From Roseibium sp. MMSF_3544 (GTDB taxonomy: Bacteria; Pseudomonadota; Alphaproteobacteria; Rhizobiales; Stappiaceae): a stretch of 64,000 nt of DNA. The notes beneath the pieces are model-generated. The model saw only the letters and a list, made by a program, of their open reading frames with translations. It was not told where the DNA came from and did no database searches. Numbering within the stretch: position 1 is the first letter of the stretch; every line of letters begins with the position of its first letter. A program made the position numbers and the translations under genes. This document shows, piece after piece, positions 52,911 to 61,479 of this stretch. Location: the NCBI RefSeq assembly GCF_030732845.1, contig NZ_JASHKA010000001.1, positions 543,041 to 607,040 on the forward strand. Direction: 5' to 3'.

Positions 52911-53198
52911 ATGTCTGAAATTGCTGAAAGAGTCAGGTCAATTGTTGCCAGGAATCTGAATCTCGCGTGCTGGATTATCACACCCGATTCTACTTTAAGT
53001 AAGTTGGGCGCCGACAGTCTGGACGCCATCGGCCTGATCATGGCGGTCGAGCGGGAACTCGGGTGTTGCCTGCCAAGCGACGCCTTCAGGGCTGGCGAAC
53101 TCATGGAGGGAGAGTGGACGTTCGGAGCGTTTGCGGGAGCTGTCGAAAGCTCGGTTCAATCTGCTCAACAGACGTCTGCACGATCCTCCGCGGCCTGA
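52911..53198 (+). CDS. Orphan acyl carrier protein
   Basis: A 95-residue ACP-like protein. KLGADSLDAIGLIMAVERELGCCLPSDAF holds the phosphopantetheine attachment serine S36 in the D-S-L motif at the start of helix II, followed by the acidic helix that docks on partner enzymes. It has an unusual C-terminal extension rich in Ser and Ala and unusual cysteines (ACW, GCC). No synthase or ligase is adjacent, so its partner is unknown. It does not look like the housekeeping AcpP, which is shorter and more acidic. Confidence 0.88.
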   Translation: MSEIAERVRSIVARNLNLACWIITPDSTLSKLGADSLDAIGLIMAVERELGCCLPSDAFRAGELMEGEWTFGAFAGAVESSVQSAQQTSARSSAA

Positions 53199-53310
53199 CT
53201 TGATGCCGGATCTTCGTGTCAGACACGGTTGCAACGGCCAGATCAAATCGGGCAGGCTGGGACGCTGATTTGCGTGTCTTTCCTTCCATTCTTGATTGGC
53301 TGTTCGAACG

Positions 53311-53847
53311 ATGCTTCTTACGACGGAATTCAGCCTCAGGCTTGCCAAAGTCCTGATCACCGCCAGCATCAGCCTGTTTGCTTTCGTTGCCGGGCTCTCG
53401 AACGTCTTCGATCCCGACACGAACCTTCGGTTCGTCATCCATGTGATGAACATGGATTCGGTATTTCCTGATAATGCCTTTGCCTGGCGCGCCGTCGAAA
53501 ACCCGGTGCTTCATAAGGCTGCATTCTGGTTCATCGTCGCTGTAGAACTCGTCGTGGCCGTGCTGTTGCTGACCGGTTCCTTGAAGCTTCTCCAAAACCT
53601 TCGGGGCAGTTCCCAAGAATTTCATGACGCCAAGACCTGGGCTGTGCTGGGGCTGTTGTTGGGCGTATTGCTCTGGTTCACCGGCTTCATGGTGATCGGC
53701 GGAGAGTGGTTTTTGATGTGGCAATCGGAGACGTGGAACGGCATTCCGTCGTCCTTCAGGTTCACCGCCGTCATTTTTCTGAACCTGCTATTCCTGGCCA
53801 CGCCGGAGAGCTTTGGTGACAGCTCGCACAAAGGCATGAGTGAGTAA
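53311..53847 (+). CDS. DUF2165 family membrane protein
   Basis: A 178-residue protein with four predicted membrane helices, matching the DUF2165 predicted small integral membrane family: FVAGLSNVFDPDTNLRFVIHVMNMDSVFPDNAFAWRAVENP, then GFMVIGGEWFLMWQSETWNG. Function is unknown. The ATG at 53311 is chosen over an upstream TTG at 53296. It converges on the cyclase gene. Confidence 0.85.
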   Translation: MLLTTEFSLRLAKVLITASISLFAFVAGLSNVFDPDTNLRFVIHVMNMDSVFPDNAFAWRAVENPVLHKAAFWFIVAVELVVAVLLLTGSLKLLQNLRGSSQEFHDAKTWAVLGLLLGVLLWFTGFMVIGGEWFLMWQSETWNGIPSSFRFTAVIFLNLLFLATPESFGDSSHKGMSE

Positions 53848-53867
53848 CGGTTCTGCCGTCCGGTGGT

Positions 53868-55742
53868 TCAGGACGAATGTCTCGATGCCGGATCGGGTGG
53901 CGGCAACAGCCGGACCACATCAATCGGTTCTGCTTTTCCCTTGACCTTTTGCGGGCCGATCTCTTCCTGTTTGAAATCCGCGCCGAGGTTCTTTGCAACA
54001 TCTCCTGACACCAGGATCATCACTTCGGCACTATCGTCGATTTCCTTGCCGAGGCTTTCGAGCCGCGCTGCTGCGTTCACGGTATCGCCGATCACCGTGT
54101 AGTTGACGCGCTCGGGTGCGCCAATGTCACCGACAACAAGCGGACCCATATGCACGCCGACGCGGATGCGCACAGGTGGCTCTCCGCGTTCCTGTCTGGT
54201 TTCGTTGTCCCGCTGGATGGCCTCAGCCATGCCGAGTGCTGCGCGGGCGGCCTGTTCTGCCGGATTTTCCAGATGGTCAGGCGCCCCCCAGAACGCCATG
54301 ACGCTATCGCCGATATACTTGTCGATGGTGCCGCCTTGCCGGGTGATTTCAGCGCCGAGAAGAGACAGGTGATGGTTGACGAACGCTGCGGTCTGACTGG
54401 CTGACATGCCCTCCGATGCAGCCGTGAAGCCGGCAATGTCGGTGAAGAGCACGGCGACTTCCCGGTCTTCCGGTGGAGCTTCCGCCCGGCCTTCGCTCAA
54501 AAGCTTCTGTACCAATGTGCGCGGCACATACCGGTTGAACGCCGTCAGGCCGCCGACCATGGCATTGAAGCCTTTCGCCAGATCGTCCAGTTCGCGAATG
54601 ACCGACGGCGGCAGCGGTTCGACCTCGTCCAGTTTCAGATCGGCAACTTCCTTGGCTGCCAGCGCAGCCCGGCGAACGGGGCGAGCGATGCGGCGCGCCA
54701 GAAGAATGGCCCCAAGAAGCGAAACAAGCAGAAGCCCGAGGCCGACAACAATGGCGATCAGAAGCGTCTGAAGTGGCTGGTCCAGGAACTCGGCCGGAAA
54801 GTGAACGCCAATACGGGCAGGAAGGCCCTTCAGGCTTTCGCTTTCCTGATCGACGATGATGAACCTCTTTTCGCCGTCTCTGTCATACCCGGTGTGAAGG
54901 TCAAGATTGTCGGCAATGTCGTAGTCCGCATTGTTGATCTTCTCCATCTCGGCATAATCGGAGAGAAAGAGATCGGATATCTGGCTGACATGCAGAAGCG
55001 GACTATCCGCGCTCAAGTCCTCGAAATTCTCGTAAAGAAGCGGATGCGCAACAATTTCGTGGCTGTCCTGCTTCATCAGAAAGATGATGATGTCGTCCGT
55101 CGAGATGTTCCACGTCATGTCGGAAATCCGTTCCAGGGACATTCCGATCATGAGAGCGCCGCGATACGATTCACCTTCGTACAGAGGCTGCGCGTAGATA
55201 AAATAGGTGTGCTTGCGGCCTGGCATGTAGAGCGGTTCGCTCCAGAACGGTTCCTTCTGGCCCGCCGCCTTTTCCGTGACCGGCACCAGGCTCGGAATTT
55301 CCGCGGCAAGATCGACTTCACCGCCGAGCAAGTCGCCTTCAGCATCGCCCCGGTCGACATCGACGCCAATCCCTTGCGCGTCAACCATCACCATGAACGA
55401 GACCCTGTCCTGCGGAGCCAGAGCGCCGTAAATGAAGGTGACCAGCAAGTCCGGATCGTCAAAAGTGAGCTCACCGAGCGCCCAGCTGGCGCGGGTGTAG
55501 TTCGCCGTTTCGGTGACTGCGTGGAGCTGTTCGACGAACGCCGATTCAGCGGTGTCCATGCCCAGGTCGACAAGGCCGCCACCCAGTTGCCGAACGACAT
55601 TTGCCGACGTGATCGCCTGCACGATCAGGATTGCGGCAGCAGTGACGACAACGAATGTCCCGATGACAGTTGCCAGGGTTGGCGTGATAAAAAGTTTATT
55701 GCGAAACAACACCGTGAATTCCCGGGACCGCGGAGAGATCAT
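53868..55742 (-). CDS. Membrane adenylate/guanylate cyclase with periplasmic sensor
   Basis: A 624-residue protein. Helix 1 (about residues 18-42), a periplasmic sensor of nearly 300 residues (single or double Cache-like), helix 2, a HAMP domain (ARRIARPVRRAALAAKEVADL) and a class III cyclase domain from about residue 425. The catalytic domain shows VLFTDIAGFTAASE (metal Asp), DKYIGDSVMAFWGAP (second metal Asp) and VIGDTVNAAARLE (transition-state Asn/Arg). All catalytic residues appear present. It converts ATP (or GTP) to the cyclic nucleotide in response to a periplasmic ligand. Confidence 0.92.
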   Translation of the reverse strand: MISPRSREFTVLFRNKLFITPTLATVIGTFVVVTAAAILIVQAITSANVVRQLGGGLVDLGMDTAESAFVEQLHAVTETANYTRASWALGELTFDDPDLLVTFIYGALAPQDRVSFMVMVDAQGIGVDVDRGDAEGDLLGGEVDLAAEIPSLVPVTEKAAGQKEPFWSEPLYMPGRKHTYFIYAQPLYEGESYRGALMIGMSLERISDMTWNISTDDIIIFLMKQDSHEIVAHPLLYENFEDLSADSPLLHVSQISDLFLSDYAEMEKINNADYDIADNLDLHTGYDRDGEKRFIIVDQESESLKGLPARIGVHFPAEFLDQPLQTLLIAIVVGLGLLLVSLLGAILLARRIARPVRRAALAAKEVADLKLDEVEPLPPSVIRELDDLAKGFNAMVGGLTAFNRYVPRTLVQKLLSEGRAEAPPEDREVAVLFTDIAGFTAASEGMSASQTAAFVNHHLSLLGAEITRQGGTIDKYIGDSVMAFWGAPDHLENPAEQAARAALGMAEAIQRDNETRQERGEPPVRIRVGVHMGPLVVGDIGAPERVNYTVIGDTVNAAARLESLGKEIDDSAEVMILVSGDVAKNLGADFKQEEIGPQKVKGKAEPIDVVRLLPPPDPASRHSS

Positions 55743-55834
55743 CGAAGAGCCAATAGTGTCATAGCGGTTTCAGCGCGCTCGTTCGACGGCTTTTTGCAAT
55801 TGACGCTGTTCCTTTGACGGAAAACAACAAAAGA

Positions 55835-55857
55835 CCCCGAAAGCTGTGCTTCCGGGG
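55835..55857 (-). terminator. Terminator after SulP gene
   Basis: On the minus strand CCCCGGAAGC pairs with GCTTTCGGGG (one mismatch) around ACA, followed by TCTTTTGTTGTTTT. It lies 28 bp past the SulP stop codon. Confidence 0.85.
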
Positions 55858-55884
55858 CCAGTGTTTCGGGAGGGTCCAGTCTTG

Positions 55885-57468
55885 TCAGGATGCCTTCTGA
55901 GGCTCCTCGAACGTCTGACCGTAGTCGACGGCAACTTCGTAGTCCGGGTCTTCGAGCACGGAGACTTCAACCATGTTTCCGGCCTTGGCGAGCAGCTTCT
56001 TGCAGTCCGGAGACAGATGGCGCAGGTGCAGGCGTTTGCCGGCGTTTTCGTATTTGGTAGCCAGCGCGTCGATCGCTTCCAGACCAGAATGGTCAACAAC
56101 GCGGCTGTCCATGAAATCAACGACGACATCCTGCGGGTCGTTCTGAAGGTCAAACAGGTCAACGAACCCTGTTGTTGAGCCGAAGAACAGGGGGCCAGTC
56201 AAACGGTAGACCTTCCAGCCTTCCTTGCTGGTGCCAATGCGGGCACTGATGCGGCTGGCCGCGTTCCAGGCATAGGCGAGGGCGGAGATGATGACCCCGA
56301 CGACCACGGCAACAGCCAGGTCGGCGTAAACGGTGACGCCGGTGACGATGACCATCACAACTGCGTCGGTAAGCGGGATCTTGTGAACGATCTTGAGGCT
56401 GGCCCAGGCAAACGTGCCAATCACGACCATGAACATGACGCCAACAAGTGCGGCGACCGGGATCTGCTCAATCAGCGGCGATGCGATAACGATGAAGGAC
56501 AGCAGGAACAGAGCCGCGGCAATGCCGGATATCCGTGTTCTGGCGCCCGATTTCACGTTGATCATCGACTGCCCGATCATGGCGCAGCCGCCCATGCCAC
56601 CGAAAAAGCCGGTCACGATGTTTGCCGAGCCCTGCGCGACGCACTCTTTGGAAGCGCCACCCTTCGTGTTGGTGAGATCGGCGACCAGGTTGAGCGTCAA
56701 AAGGGATTCGATCAGACCGATGGCCGCGAGGATCACCGCATAGGGCAGGATGATCTGCAGCGTTTCAAGCGTCAGCGGAACCATGGGTATGTGGAATTCG
56801 GGAAGGCCGCCTGCAATGGAAGCAAGATCGCCGACCGAGCGCGTGTCCAGGTTGAAGCCGAGCACGAGCCCGGAGACCACCAGGATCCCAGCTAGAGGCG
56901 CCGGGAAGGCGGTTGTGATCTTCGGCAGGAACCAGATCACCGCCATGGTGAGCGCAACCAGGCCAAGCATCAGATAGAGTTCTGTGCCCCACATCCATGT
57001 CAGACCACCCAAACCGTCGGGAACCTTGAACTGGCCGAGCTGGGCAAGGAAGATCACGATGGCGAGGCCATTCACGAAGCCGAGCATGACCGGATGCGGC
57101 ACCATCCGGATGAATTTACCCCACCTCAAAACACCGACGCCAATCTGCAAGATGCCCATCAGAACAACGGTCGCGAACAGGTATTCAACGCCGTGCTGCG
57201 CGACCAGTGACACCATGACAACGGCAAGTGCGCCGGTTGCACCGGAGATCATGCCCGGCCGTCCGCCGATGCAGGCCGTGATCAGGCCGACAAAGAATGC
57301 TGCATAGAGACCGACAAGCGGATTGACACCCGCAACGAATGCGAAAGCAACAGCTTCAGGAACAAGTGCCAGCGCGACCGTCAGGCCAGCCAGCAGTTCC
57401 GTTTTGATGCGCGCGGCATCCATTTTGGTCGATTGTACAGGCGCAATGGCCTCGGCACGTGCTGACAA
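55885..57468 (-). CDS. SulP-family anion transporter with STAS domain
   Basis: A 527-residue SLC26/SulP protein. The start is a TTG at 57468, with GGAG eight bases upstream; the in-frame ATG at 57423 has no ribosome site. The transport domain (GLTVALALVPEAVAFAFVAGVNPLVGLYAAF, GGMGGCAMIGQSMINVKSGARTRISG) has 14 half-helix segments, and residues about 415-527 are the STAS domain (VVDFMDSRVVDHSGLEAIDAL). Substrate could be sulfate, bicarbonate or a dicarboxylate; the form resembles the BicA-like group. A candidate FNR box lies upstream. Confidence 0.92.
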   Translation of the reverse strand: MSARAEAIAPVQSTKMDAARIKTELLAGLTVALALVPEAVAFAFVAGVNPLVGLYAAFFVGLITACIGGRPGMISGATGALAVVMVSLVAQHGVEYLFATVVLMGILQIGVGVLRWGKFIRMVPHPVMLGFVNGLAIVIFLAQLGQFKVPDGLGGLTWMWGTELYLMLGLVALTMAVIWFLPKITTAFPAPLAGILVVSGLVLGFNLDTRSVGDLASIAGGLPEFHIPMVPLTLETLQIILPYAVILAAIGLIESLLTLNLVADLTNTKGGASKECVAQGSANIVTGFFGGMGGCAMIGQSMINVKSGARTRISGIAAALFLLSFIVIASPLIEQIPVAALVGVMFMVVIGTFAWASLKIVHKIPLTDAVVMVIVTGVTVYADLAVAVVVGVIISALAYAWNAASRISARIGTSKEGWKVYRLTGPLFFGSTTGFVDLFDLQNDPQDVVVDFMDSRVVDHSGLEAIDALATKYENAGKRLHLRHLSPDCKKLLAKAGNMVEVSVLEDPDYEVAVDYGQTFEEPQKAS

Positions 57469-57531
57469 GACGGGCTCCAGACAGTTCTGATTTGGTTGAG
57501 ACGGTCACCCAGGCGGGCCGGGACGTACGCA

Positions 57532-57545
57532 TTGACCTGGATCAA
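57532..57545. promoter_or_regulatory. Candidate FNR/FixK-type box
   Basis: TTGACCTGGATCAA matches the FNR/FixK consensus TTGAT-N4-ATCAA except at one base. It lies 64 bp upstream of the SulP start codon and 266 bp before the divergent solute-binding protein gene. Confidence 0.5.
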
Positions 57546-57810
57546 TTCTGTCCCTTTTAATCGATTTGCTGCAATGCAGCAAGAGTGGGCGCGAATATCA
57601 GCTATGCACACAAGCACGACAGCGCATCTTGCCCCGGTATCAATAACTGTTCCGATGTTGGGATTGTTTCTACCGGAAACATTCCAGTAATCCAGAGTTG
57701 TAATGCGCTTACGCAAGGAAATCTGGTTGTTTTTCTACCGGGTTTTTTCGGTTGTATCTTAACTCGGTAAATTTATTCTACGGTTGACGTGCTTCCGCTG
57801 CGGGAGCGCC

Positions 57811-58581
57811 ATGAGGGGAAGTGGGGGAGCATTGATCTTGCGTTGGCTGGTCAAGATTGGGCTGGTTGTGCTTTTTCTAAGCACTGCGACAGGCGTCCAG
57901 GCGCAGAAAAAGCTGGTGTTTTCCACGATCGAGATGGTGCCAAACGGGCAAATCGGCTCTGAACTTCTCAAGCACGCTTATGCCAAGCTTGGCATCAAGG
58001 TCGAAATCTATTTCACCTCGGGAAAGCGGTCCCTCATTGTGTCTTCGACCGGCGTTGTTGACGGAGAGGTCCTTCGCGTCGGTGCCGTTGGGGCGAAATT
58101 CCCGGAACTTCTCAAGGTCGATGTCCCGCTGCTGCGGTTGCAAAACCTTGTGTTCGTGAACCGATTGAGAAGTTCAGGTGAAGTGTTCATTGACCTCAAG
58201 AATACCAGGGTTGGACACCTTCAGGGTGTTGTGCAGCTCGAAACCTATACCAAGGATTTCCATCACGTTTGGGAGGCGGAGTCCTTTCAGGAACTCTTTG
58301 AGATGTTGTCGCTCGGAAAACTGGACGCCGTTATCGCAGAAGAGACAGCCGGCAGGATCCAGATCCATGCTCTGGACCTGGACAGTGTCGTCACGCTGGA
58401 CAAGGCCGTCATGCCGGTAGATCTCTACCACTTCATTCACGAGAAAAACGCAGCGCTGCTGCCAAAAATCACAGAAGTCCTTCAGGAAATGAAAAACAGC
58501 GGAGAGATGGAGCAAATCATCAAACGCAAGACTAAGGACATCGTCATCGGCAATCTGCCAGGCAACTGTTCCACCTGTTAA
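57811..58581 (+). CDS. Orphan periplasmic solute-binding-like protein
   Basis: A 256-residue protein. The ATG at 57811 has GGGAG six bases upstream and begins a signal peptide (LRWLVKIGLVVLFLSTATGVQAQ). The body has the fold of family 3 solute-binding proteins: KLVFSTIEMVPNGQIGSELLKHAYAKLGIKVEIYF, then GKLDAVIAEETAGR, with the typical D-A-x-I hinge pattern. No ABC permease or ATPase is adjacent. The C-terminus has two cysteines (NCSTC). It may act as a sensor ligand-binding protein. Confidence 0.8.
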   Translation: MRGSGGALILRWLVKIGLVVLFLSTATGVQAQKKLVFSTIEMVPNGQIGSELLKHAYAKLGIKVEIYFTSGKRSLIVSSTGVVDGEVLRVGAVGAKFPELLKVDVPLLRLQNLVFVNRLRSSGEVFIDLKNTRVGHLQGVVQLETYTKDFHHVWEAESFQELFEMLSLGKLDAVIAEETAGRIQIHALDLDSVVTLDKAVMPVDLYHFIHEKNAALLPKITEVLQEMKNSGEMEQIIKRKTKDIVIGNLPGNCSTC

Positions 58582-58589
58582 TTCGCGCT

Positions 58590-58627
58590 CTGGTGTCAGA
58601 TCAGACCTGTTTTCGGATCTGCACCAG
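58590..58627 (+). repeat. Inverted repeat after solute-binding protein gene
   Basis: CTGGTG-T-CAGATC pairs with GATCTG-CACCAG around a 13-base loop, with one unpaired T. It is 9 bp past the stop codon, without a T-run. Confidence 0.6.
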
Positions 58628-58762
58628 GTATCTTCCCGCAGCGGGATTATGGAAGAAGATCAAGTGCGTGTGCGGTGCCTGTTGCTGCTCGTGATGCTAA
58701 AAACACTCGACGCGTGTCGCCTGGAAGAATAGAACCAAAAGAAGTCATTCCAGGGAGACCTC

Positions 58763-59941
58763 ATGAAGCCGACCAACCCGGTTTTTACCGGCATAGACAC
58801 AACTGTCTTTGAAACCATGTCGCGTCTCGCCATGGCGCATAACGCCGTCAATCTCGGACAGGGGTTTCCCGATGTCGACGGGCCGGACGATATTCTGGAA
58901 GCGGCGGCGAATGCGTTGACGGAAGGGCCGAACCAGTATCCTCCGATGCTGGGATTGCCGGAGCTTCGAGAGGCAGTTGCAAGAAGTAACAAGCGTTTTT
59001 ATGGCTTGGACATTGACCCGCAAAGCGAAGTTCTGATCACGTCCGGCGCAACCGAAGCCCTGGCGGACAGCATTCTGGCTCTGGTGTCGGCCGGAGACGA
59101 AGTCGTTTTGGTCGAACCGCTCTACGACTGCTATCTGCCGCTGGTACGCCGCGCCGGCGGCATTCCTGTCAGGGTGCGCGTCAATCCGCCGAACTGGGAT
59201 CTGAACGCCGACGCTCTCCGTGCGGCGTTTTCGCAAAACACCAAGGCAATTTTGATCAACAATCCGATGAACCCGACGGCAAAGGTGTTTTCGGAGTCCG
59301 AATTGCAGCTGATCGCCGAGCTCTGCAAGCAGCATGACGCCTATGCGATCTGCGACGAGGTTTACGAGCATCTGGTGTTCGACGGAGCCCAGCATCGGCC
59401 GCTCATGACTTTCGATGGCATGCGCGAGCGGACCGTGCGTATCGGCTCTGCCGGCAAGACGTTCTCGCTAACCGGCTGGAAAGTAGGCTATGTCACCGGA
59501 CCGGCCAATCTGATCGATCCGATCGCCAAGGCGCATCAGTGGGTCACTTTCACGACACCGCCCAATCTGCAGAAGGCCGTTGCCTACGGCCTCACGAAAG
59601 AAGACGACTATTTTCAGAACCTCGCCGAAGAGTTGATGGCCAAGCGCGACAGGATGACCAGAGGTCTGCGATCCGTGGGCTTTACGGTGTTGCCCTGCGC
59701 GGCGACCTATTTTCTCACCTGCGGTTTCGACGGGATGGGCCTTGGAAACAACGATGTCGCGGCTTGCGAAACACTCGTACGCGAAGCCGGTGTCGCGGCT
59801 GTGCCGGTGTCTGCGTTTTATGGCGGGGATGCGCCCACTGGCTATATCCGGTTCTGCTTCTGCAAGAAGGACTGGGTGATCGACGAGGCCGTAGCGCGCC
59901 TCGCGGCTTTTTTGGCCGCAAGAAATGCCGAATCCGCTTAG
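58763..59941 (+). CDS. PLP aminotransferase, class I/II
   Basis: A 392-residue aminotransferase of the subgroup with kynurenine/methionine aminotransferases (YbdL-like). NLGQGFPDVDGPDDILEAA, NQYPPMLGLPELREAV, NNPMNPTAKVFSESEL, CDEVYEHLVFDG and the PLP lysine in SAGKTFSLTGWKVGY are all present. GGGAGA precedes the ATG. It is followed 24 bp later by the asparaginase gene. Confidence 0.93.
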   Translation: MKPTNPVFTGIDTTVFETMSRLAMAHNAVNLGQGFPDVDGPDDILEAAANALTEGPNQYPPMLGLPELREAVARSNKRFYGLDIDPQSEVLITSGATEALADSILALVSAGDEVVLVEPLYDCYLPLVRRAGGIPVRVRVNPPNWDLNADALRAAFSQNTKAILINNPMNPTAKVFSESELQLIAELCKQHDAYAICDEVYEHLVFDGAQHRPLMTFDGMRERTVRIGSAGKTFSLTGWKVGYVTGPANLIDPIAKAHQWVTFTTPPNLQKAVAYGLTKEDDYFQNLAEELMAKRDRMTRGLRSVGFTVLPCAATYFLTCGFDGMGLGNNDVAACETLVREAGVAAVPVSAFYGGDAPTGYIRFCFCKKDWVIDEAVARLAAFLAARNAESA

Positions 59942-59965
59942 CTTGGCGTAACGCTGACAATCAGA

Positions 59966-61006
59966 ATGAGAAACTATATGGACAATCCGGCTCTGGTGGA
60001 TGTTACCCGTGGCAGCCTCACGGAGAGCACACACCGTGGCAGCGTCGCAATCGTTGATGCAAACGGACGGCTTGTTTGCGGGATTGGCGACATCGAGGCC
60101 AGGGTTTTCCCCAGGTCCGCGATCAAAGCCCTCCAGGCGTTGCCGCTGGTTGAGTCCGGCGCGGCCGACGCACTCGATCTCTCCGATGCGGAACTGTCGC
60201 TGGCCTGCGCGTCTCACAATGGTGAGGAAATTCATGCAAACGCCGCGCGTGTCATGCTGATGAAGGCGGGTTTGACAGAGGATGATCTTGAGTGTGGGCC
60301 GCAATGGCCAAAACGCATGGAAGATGCTGCCAAGCTGATCCTGGCCGACGAAGTTCCCTGTGGGTTACACAACAACTGTTCGGGCAAACATGCCGGCTTT
60401 CTCGGACTTGCAAAGACGATGGGCGTTGCGACACGTGGCTACGTTGAGCCCGGCCACCCGGTGCAACGCGAAGTGCGTCTTGCCATAGAGCAGATGACCG
60501 GGGACACACTGACCGACGATGTCTGTGGAATTGACGGCTGCTCGGTTCCGACCTATGCCTCGCCGCTGCGGAATTTTGCCAAAGCCTTCGCTGTTTTTGG
60601 CTCCGGGGAAGGGCTGGAACCGCTCCGCGCCGATGCAGCGCGCCAGATATACGATGCCTGCATCAACGAACCCTACATGGTTGCCGGGGCAGGCCGTTTC
60701 TGTACGCAGGTGATGGACGGGTTCAAAGGCAGGGTTTTTGTAAAGACCGGTGCTGAGGGTGTCTTTTGCGCCGCTATTCCGGAACTTGGCTTCGGTATTG
60801 CGCTGAAGTGCGACGACGGCGCGACACGGGCTGCCGAAGTGACGATGGCCACTGTTCTGGAAGCTGTGCTCGACCTCAATGAAGACGAAGCTGAATTGCT
60901 GGACAAACTTGTCAATCCACCGGTTCTTACACGCCGTGGCACCCAAGCGGGGCATATCAGGCCCCGAGAGGAATTCCTTTCGACCTTGAAAACGTCTCTT
61001 CCCTAG
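59966..61006 (+). CDS. L-asparaginase, rhizobial AnsA/ReAV type
   Basis: A 346-residue protein of the Asparaginase_II family, unrelated to E. coli-type enzymes; the Rhizobium etli member hydrolyses asparagine to aspartate and ammonia. RSAIKALQALPL carries the Ser-x-x-Lys pair implicated in catalysis, with CASHNGEEIH, CGLHNNCSGKHAGFL and DGCSVPTYASPL holding further conserved Ser, Cys and Lys. An in-frame ATG four codons on is an alternative start. It is probably co-transcribed with the aminotransferase. Confidence 0.93.
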   Translation: MRNYMDNPALVDVTRGSLTESTHRGSVAIVDANGRLVCGIGDIEARVFPRSAIKALQALPLVESGAADALDLSDAELSLACASHNGEEIHANAARVMLMKAGLTEDDLECGPQWPKRMEDAAKLILADEVPCGLHNNCSGKHAGFLGLAKTMGVATRGYVEPGHPVQREVRLAIEQMTGDTLTDDVCGIDGCSVPTYASPLRNFAKAFAVFGSGEGLEPLRADAARQIYDACINEPYMVAGAGRFCTQVMDGFKGRVFVKTGAEGVFCAAIPELGFGIALKCDDGATRAAEVTMATVLEAVLDLNEDEAELLDKLVNPPVLTRRGTQAGHIRPREEFLSTLKTSLP

Positions 61007-61017
61007 ATCTTCCAGGT

Positions 61018-61467
61018 TTAAATTTCTTTTTTCATCAGAACTTTATTTGAATTTCTTGAAGTTTCACTCCAGCCTAAGTGCGTATAAAGAGAAACATTTT
61101 CCGGCATGCCGACATGGGTCGCGAGGTGTAGTTCGCGAACGCCGTTTCGGATGGCCGTGTCTTCAACGGCGGCGAGCAGCATCTTTCCCAGGCCGAGGCC
61201 CTTGAATGCTGGATCAACCGCAATGTTCATCAGGTGGGCAACACCTCCATTCATTTCCAAAATGGCGCATCCGGCGATCTTGCTACCTGTCTCGGCGACC
61301 AGCACGACATTCTTTTCAACGTCCTCTTCCAATCCTGCCGAGACGTCCGGAAGATCCGCCAATCGCTTCTTTACCGGTGCATAGGCCTGGTCGATACAGT
61401 GTTTGATGGCAGGCACATCTTGCAATTTCGCCCTGCGGATGGATGCTGCCTGGTTTGTTGTTTTCAT
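61018..61467 (-). CDS. GNAT N-acetyltransferase
   Basis: A 149-residue acetyltransferase starting at 61467 with GGAAA upstream. AHLMNIAVDPAFKGLGLGKMLLAAVEDTAIRNG contains the acetyl-CoA motif (G-x-G-x-G). The N-terminal ASIRRAKLQDVPAIKHCIDQAYAPVKKRL is typical. The substrate is unknown. Its start codon faces the dimethylargininase start across 12 bp. It converges on the asparaginase gene with 11 bp between. Confidence 0.9.
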   Translation of the reverse strand: MKTTNQAASIRRAKLQDVPAIKHCIDQAYAPVKKRLADLPDVSAGLEEDVEKNVVLVAETGSKIAGCAILEMNGGVAHLMNIAVDPAFKGLGLGKMLLAAVEDTAIRNGVRELHLATHVGMPENVSLYTHLGWSETSRNSNKVLMKKEI

Positions 61468-61479
61468 TGGAGTTTCCTT

